Below, piece by piece: positions 51,547-52,917 of a DNA stretch of 52,917 nt (position 1 is its first letter; every line of letters starts with the position of its first letter). Origin of the DNA: CAZAMP01 sp964486455 (GTDB taxonomy: Bacteria > Eisenbacteria > RBG-16-71-46 > CAZAMP01). Position numbers and translations under genes: made by a program. The notes beneath the pieces are model-generated. The model was not told where the DNA came from, made no database searches, and saw nothing but the letters and a program-made list of their open reading frames with translations. The stretch spans positions 1-52,917 of the forward strand of contig CAZAMP010000028.1 in assembly GCA_964486455.1 (NCBI GenBank). Direction: 5' to 3'.

Positions 51547-51561
51547 GCGAGGAGTGATACG

Positions 51562-52917
51562 TTGTCAACGCAGTATCGAGAACCTGGCGTTCTTCAAGCG
51601 ATCGCGGGCCGAAAGATCCTCTTTTTCGCCGTCTTCAGCCTCTTTGTCGCGACGATCTCCATCGTTTCTCTCAGGATGGAACCGGTCTACGAGGCCACCA
51701 ACGTTCTCCTGCTCGAGACGAAACGGCCACAGGACAAGATGTCGTCGTTTCTCAGCACGCAGAACCCTTTCTTCGGCCGAACCGAGATTCAGAACGAGAT
51801 CCAGATTCTGAACAGCCTGAGCCTGCACCGGCAGGTCGCCCGCCGCATGCTCGCGGACGACGTCCCGCCGGCGCTGCTCCTCGAGGCCAAAGCGGAGGGA
51901 GCCAATCTCGAGTCCTGGATGCTCAAGCGGATGCGCGTGAAGGGCATCGACGGATCAGACGTCGTGAAGATCAAGTTCCGGGCCCGCCACCCCGGTGAGG
52001 CCGCGCGCTATGCCAATGCCGTCGCGGACGTCTACGTCGACATGTCGCGCTCGCGCGCCCGTGAAGAGATACGCCAAGTCAAAGAGTTTCTCGCCGAGCA
52101 GGTGGATCTCCTCCAGGGGCGCCTGACCAGCGCGGAGGACCGTCTCCTCCACTATCAGGAGGAGAATCACGTCACCAGTCTCTCCGATGAAACGAAGGTC
52201 CTCGTGGAACAGCTGGCGGAATTCGAGGGCGCGTATCATGAGGCGGGCGCCGATCTCGAGGCGCGCCGCGGGCAGCTCGAGATCTTGAAGGAGCAGCTGG
52301 ATCAGGCACGCGCCGGGCTGGAGGGCGACGTCCCCGCCGTCACGGCGCCGCTCATCGGGGAACTCCGTTCCCAGCTCGCGGAGCTCATGGCGTACCAGGC
52401 CAAATACCTCTCCCAAGGATATGACCGAAGCCATCAGAAGATGCGCGAGCTGGAGCACCGAGTCGGTGAGATCAAACTGCTGCTGTCGGACGCGACCAAG
52501 AGCTTACTCGACAGCGATCGTCTGGTAACCAACCCGCTGGCCCGTGTCGAGACGCTTCTGGATCAGATTCTCATCGAGGAGGTGGCGCTCTATTCACTGG
52601 AGGCGCGCTACCGAACGCTCGAGGCGGTCGTGCAGAACTACGGAGACCGCCTGGAGGCGTTGCCGGAGAAGAGCTATCAGCTGAACCAGCTCGTTCGCAA
52701 TTCGATGGCCGACGAGAAGCTCCTCGCCATGCTCGTGGAACGATACGAGGAAGCACGGATCGTCGAAGCGGGGCTCTTCGGTTCGGCCCGGGTCATCGAC
52801 GGGGCCGTCATCCCGACCGATCCGATCCGCCCCAATCATCCGCTGAACCTTCTTTTCGGTTGTGTCTTCGGATTGGCCATCGCCGGTGCCGCGTGCGTCG
52901 TGGCGCAGCGGTCGCGC
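51562..52917 (+). CDS. Wzz/chain-length determinant family protein (partial, runs off window)
   Basis: 452 codons are open to the window end, found by translating from the TTG at 51562, which follows GAGGAGTG. N-terminal membrane segment (ILFFAVFSLFVATISIV), a Wzz-type region (YEATNVLLLETKRPQDK, FFGRTEIQNEIQIL), a long coiled-coil, then the proline-containing segment VIPTDPIRPNHPLN followed by the second membrane helix LLFGCVFGLAIAGAA. Controls chain length in Wzx/Wzy-type export. In many bacteria a tyrosine-kinase domain follows the second helix; that part would lie beyond the edge, so its presence is unknown. Starts 15 bases after the deacetylase fusion. Confidence 0.87.
   Translation, partial: MSTQYREPGVLQAIAGRKILFFAVFSLFVATISIVSLRMEPVYEATNVLLLETKRPQDKMSSFLSTQNPFFGRTEIQNEIQILNSLSLHRQVARRMLADDVPPALLLEAKAEGANLESWMLKRMRVKGIDGSDVVKIKFRARHPGEAARYANAVADVYVDMSRSRAREEIRQVKEFLAEQVDLLQGRLTSAEDRLLHYQEENHVTSLSDETKVLVEQLAEFEGAYHEAGADLEARRGQLEILKEQLDQARAGLEGDVPAVTAPLIGELRSQLAELMAYQAKYLSQGYDRSHQKMRELEHRVGEIKLLLSDATKSLLDSDRLVTNPLARVETLLDQILIEEVALYSLEARYRTLEAVVQNYGDRLEALPEKSYQLNQLVRNSMADEKLLAMLVERYEEARIVEAGLFGSARVIDGAVIPTDPIRPNHPLNLLFGCVFGLAIAGAACVVAQRSR

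Noticed and set aside
1..52917. CRISPR arrays, tRNA or rRNA genes, insertion sequences
   Set aside because: No direct-repeat array, no tRNA-like cloverleaf or rRNA sequence and no transposase-like protein were recognised on reading either strand; a covariance search was not possible.

Overview
This is a high-GC, gene-dense bacterial window. A run of 100 N at 6020-6119 marks it as scaffolded, probably metagenome-derived, sequence. Exported lipoproteins, M16/M28/M1-type secreted peptidases, a YceI protein and a Wzx/Wzy/Wzz polysaccharide locus point to a diderm organism. The left third encodes dearomatising benzoyl-CoA degradation, so the cell is at least capable of anaerobic aromatic catabolism. 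The exact phylum cannot be fixed from the sequence alone.

Region 1 (1-22279) is an anaerobic aromatic-degradation island. The divergent gene at the left edge is 6-oxocyclohex-1-ene-1-carbonyl-CoA hydrolase (Oah/BamA). A plus-strand operon (1332-14377) encodes, in order: a molybdenum hydroxylase of the xanthine dehydrogenase / 4-hydroxybenzoyl-CoA reductase family, a TetR regulator, a thiolase interrupted by the assembly gap, an SDR dehydrogenase, a thiolase-like protein with its DUF35 partner, a dienoyl-CoA hydratase (Dch type), a ketopantoate-reductase / benzoyl-CoA-reductase-subunit fusion, a reductase-activating ATPase, and 6-hydroxycyclohexenecarbonyl-CoA dehydrogenase (Had). A small XRE / AbiEii-type toxin-antitoxin module (14471-15555) and a minus-strand 3-hydroxyacyl-CoA dehydrogenase / enoyl-CoA hydratase fusion follow. 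A second plus-strand operon (18118-22279) then supplies the canonical cysteine-rich reductase subunit, the canonical ATPase and an NDP-forming acyl-CoA synthetase. Both operons start at near-consensus promoters (TTGACA-N16-TATTAT and TTGACA-N17-TAGATA), each followed at once by the same 16-bp element containing the inverted repeat GAACG-TT-CGTTC. This is the predicted operator of the TetR protein encoded at 5129. Together the genes give: aryl-CoA to dienoyl-CoA (class I reductase), to 6-hydroxycyclohexenecarbonyl-CoA (Dch), to the 6-oxo compound (Had), to 3-hydroxypimelyl-CoA (Oah), then beta-oxidation (SDR, thiolases, HCDH-ECH fusion).

Region 2 (22324-39914) is a mix of housekeeping and surface functions: a B12/radical SAM protein coupled to a hexapeptide acetyltransferase, an Fpg/Nei-type DNA glycosylase, an FN3-like lipoprotein, a GNAT acetyltransferase, a TPR protein followed by a coupled kinase / URO-D-like / toroid-like trio, exported metallopeptidases (M1-like, M28-PDZ, M16), YceI, and a beta-helix lipoprotein that appears frameshifted at its C-terminus.

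Region 3 (39930-52917) is a surface-polysaccharide locus. It has a WecA-type initiating transferase on the minus strand and a tightly overlapping plus-strand operon: flippase, polymerase/ligase, GT2, methyltransferase, GT4, CgeB-like GT, FemAB-like acyltransferase, a polysaccharide deacetylase-GT4 fusion, and a Wzz-type chain-length protein that runs off the right edge.

The most unusual item is the 769-residue fusion at 10152-12461. Its reductase domain has lost the cysteines present at matching positions in its paralogue at 18118, and it carries an apparently intact NAD(P)-dependent ketopantoate-reductase domain at its N-terminus.
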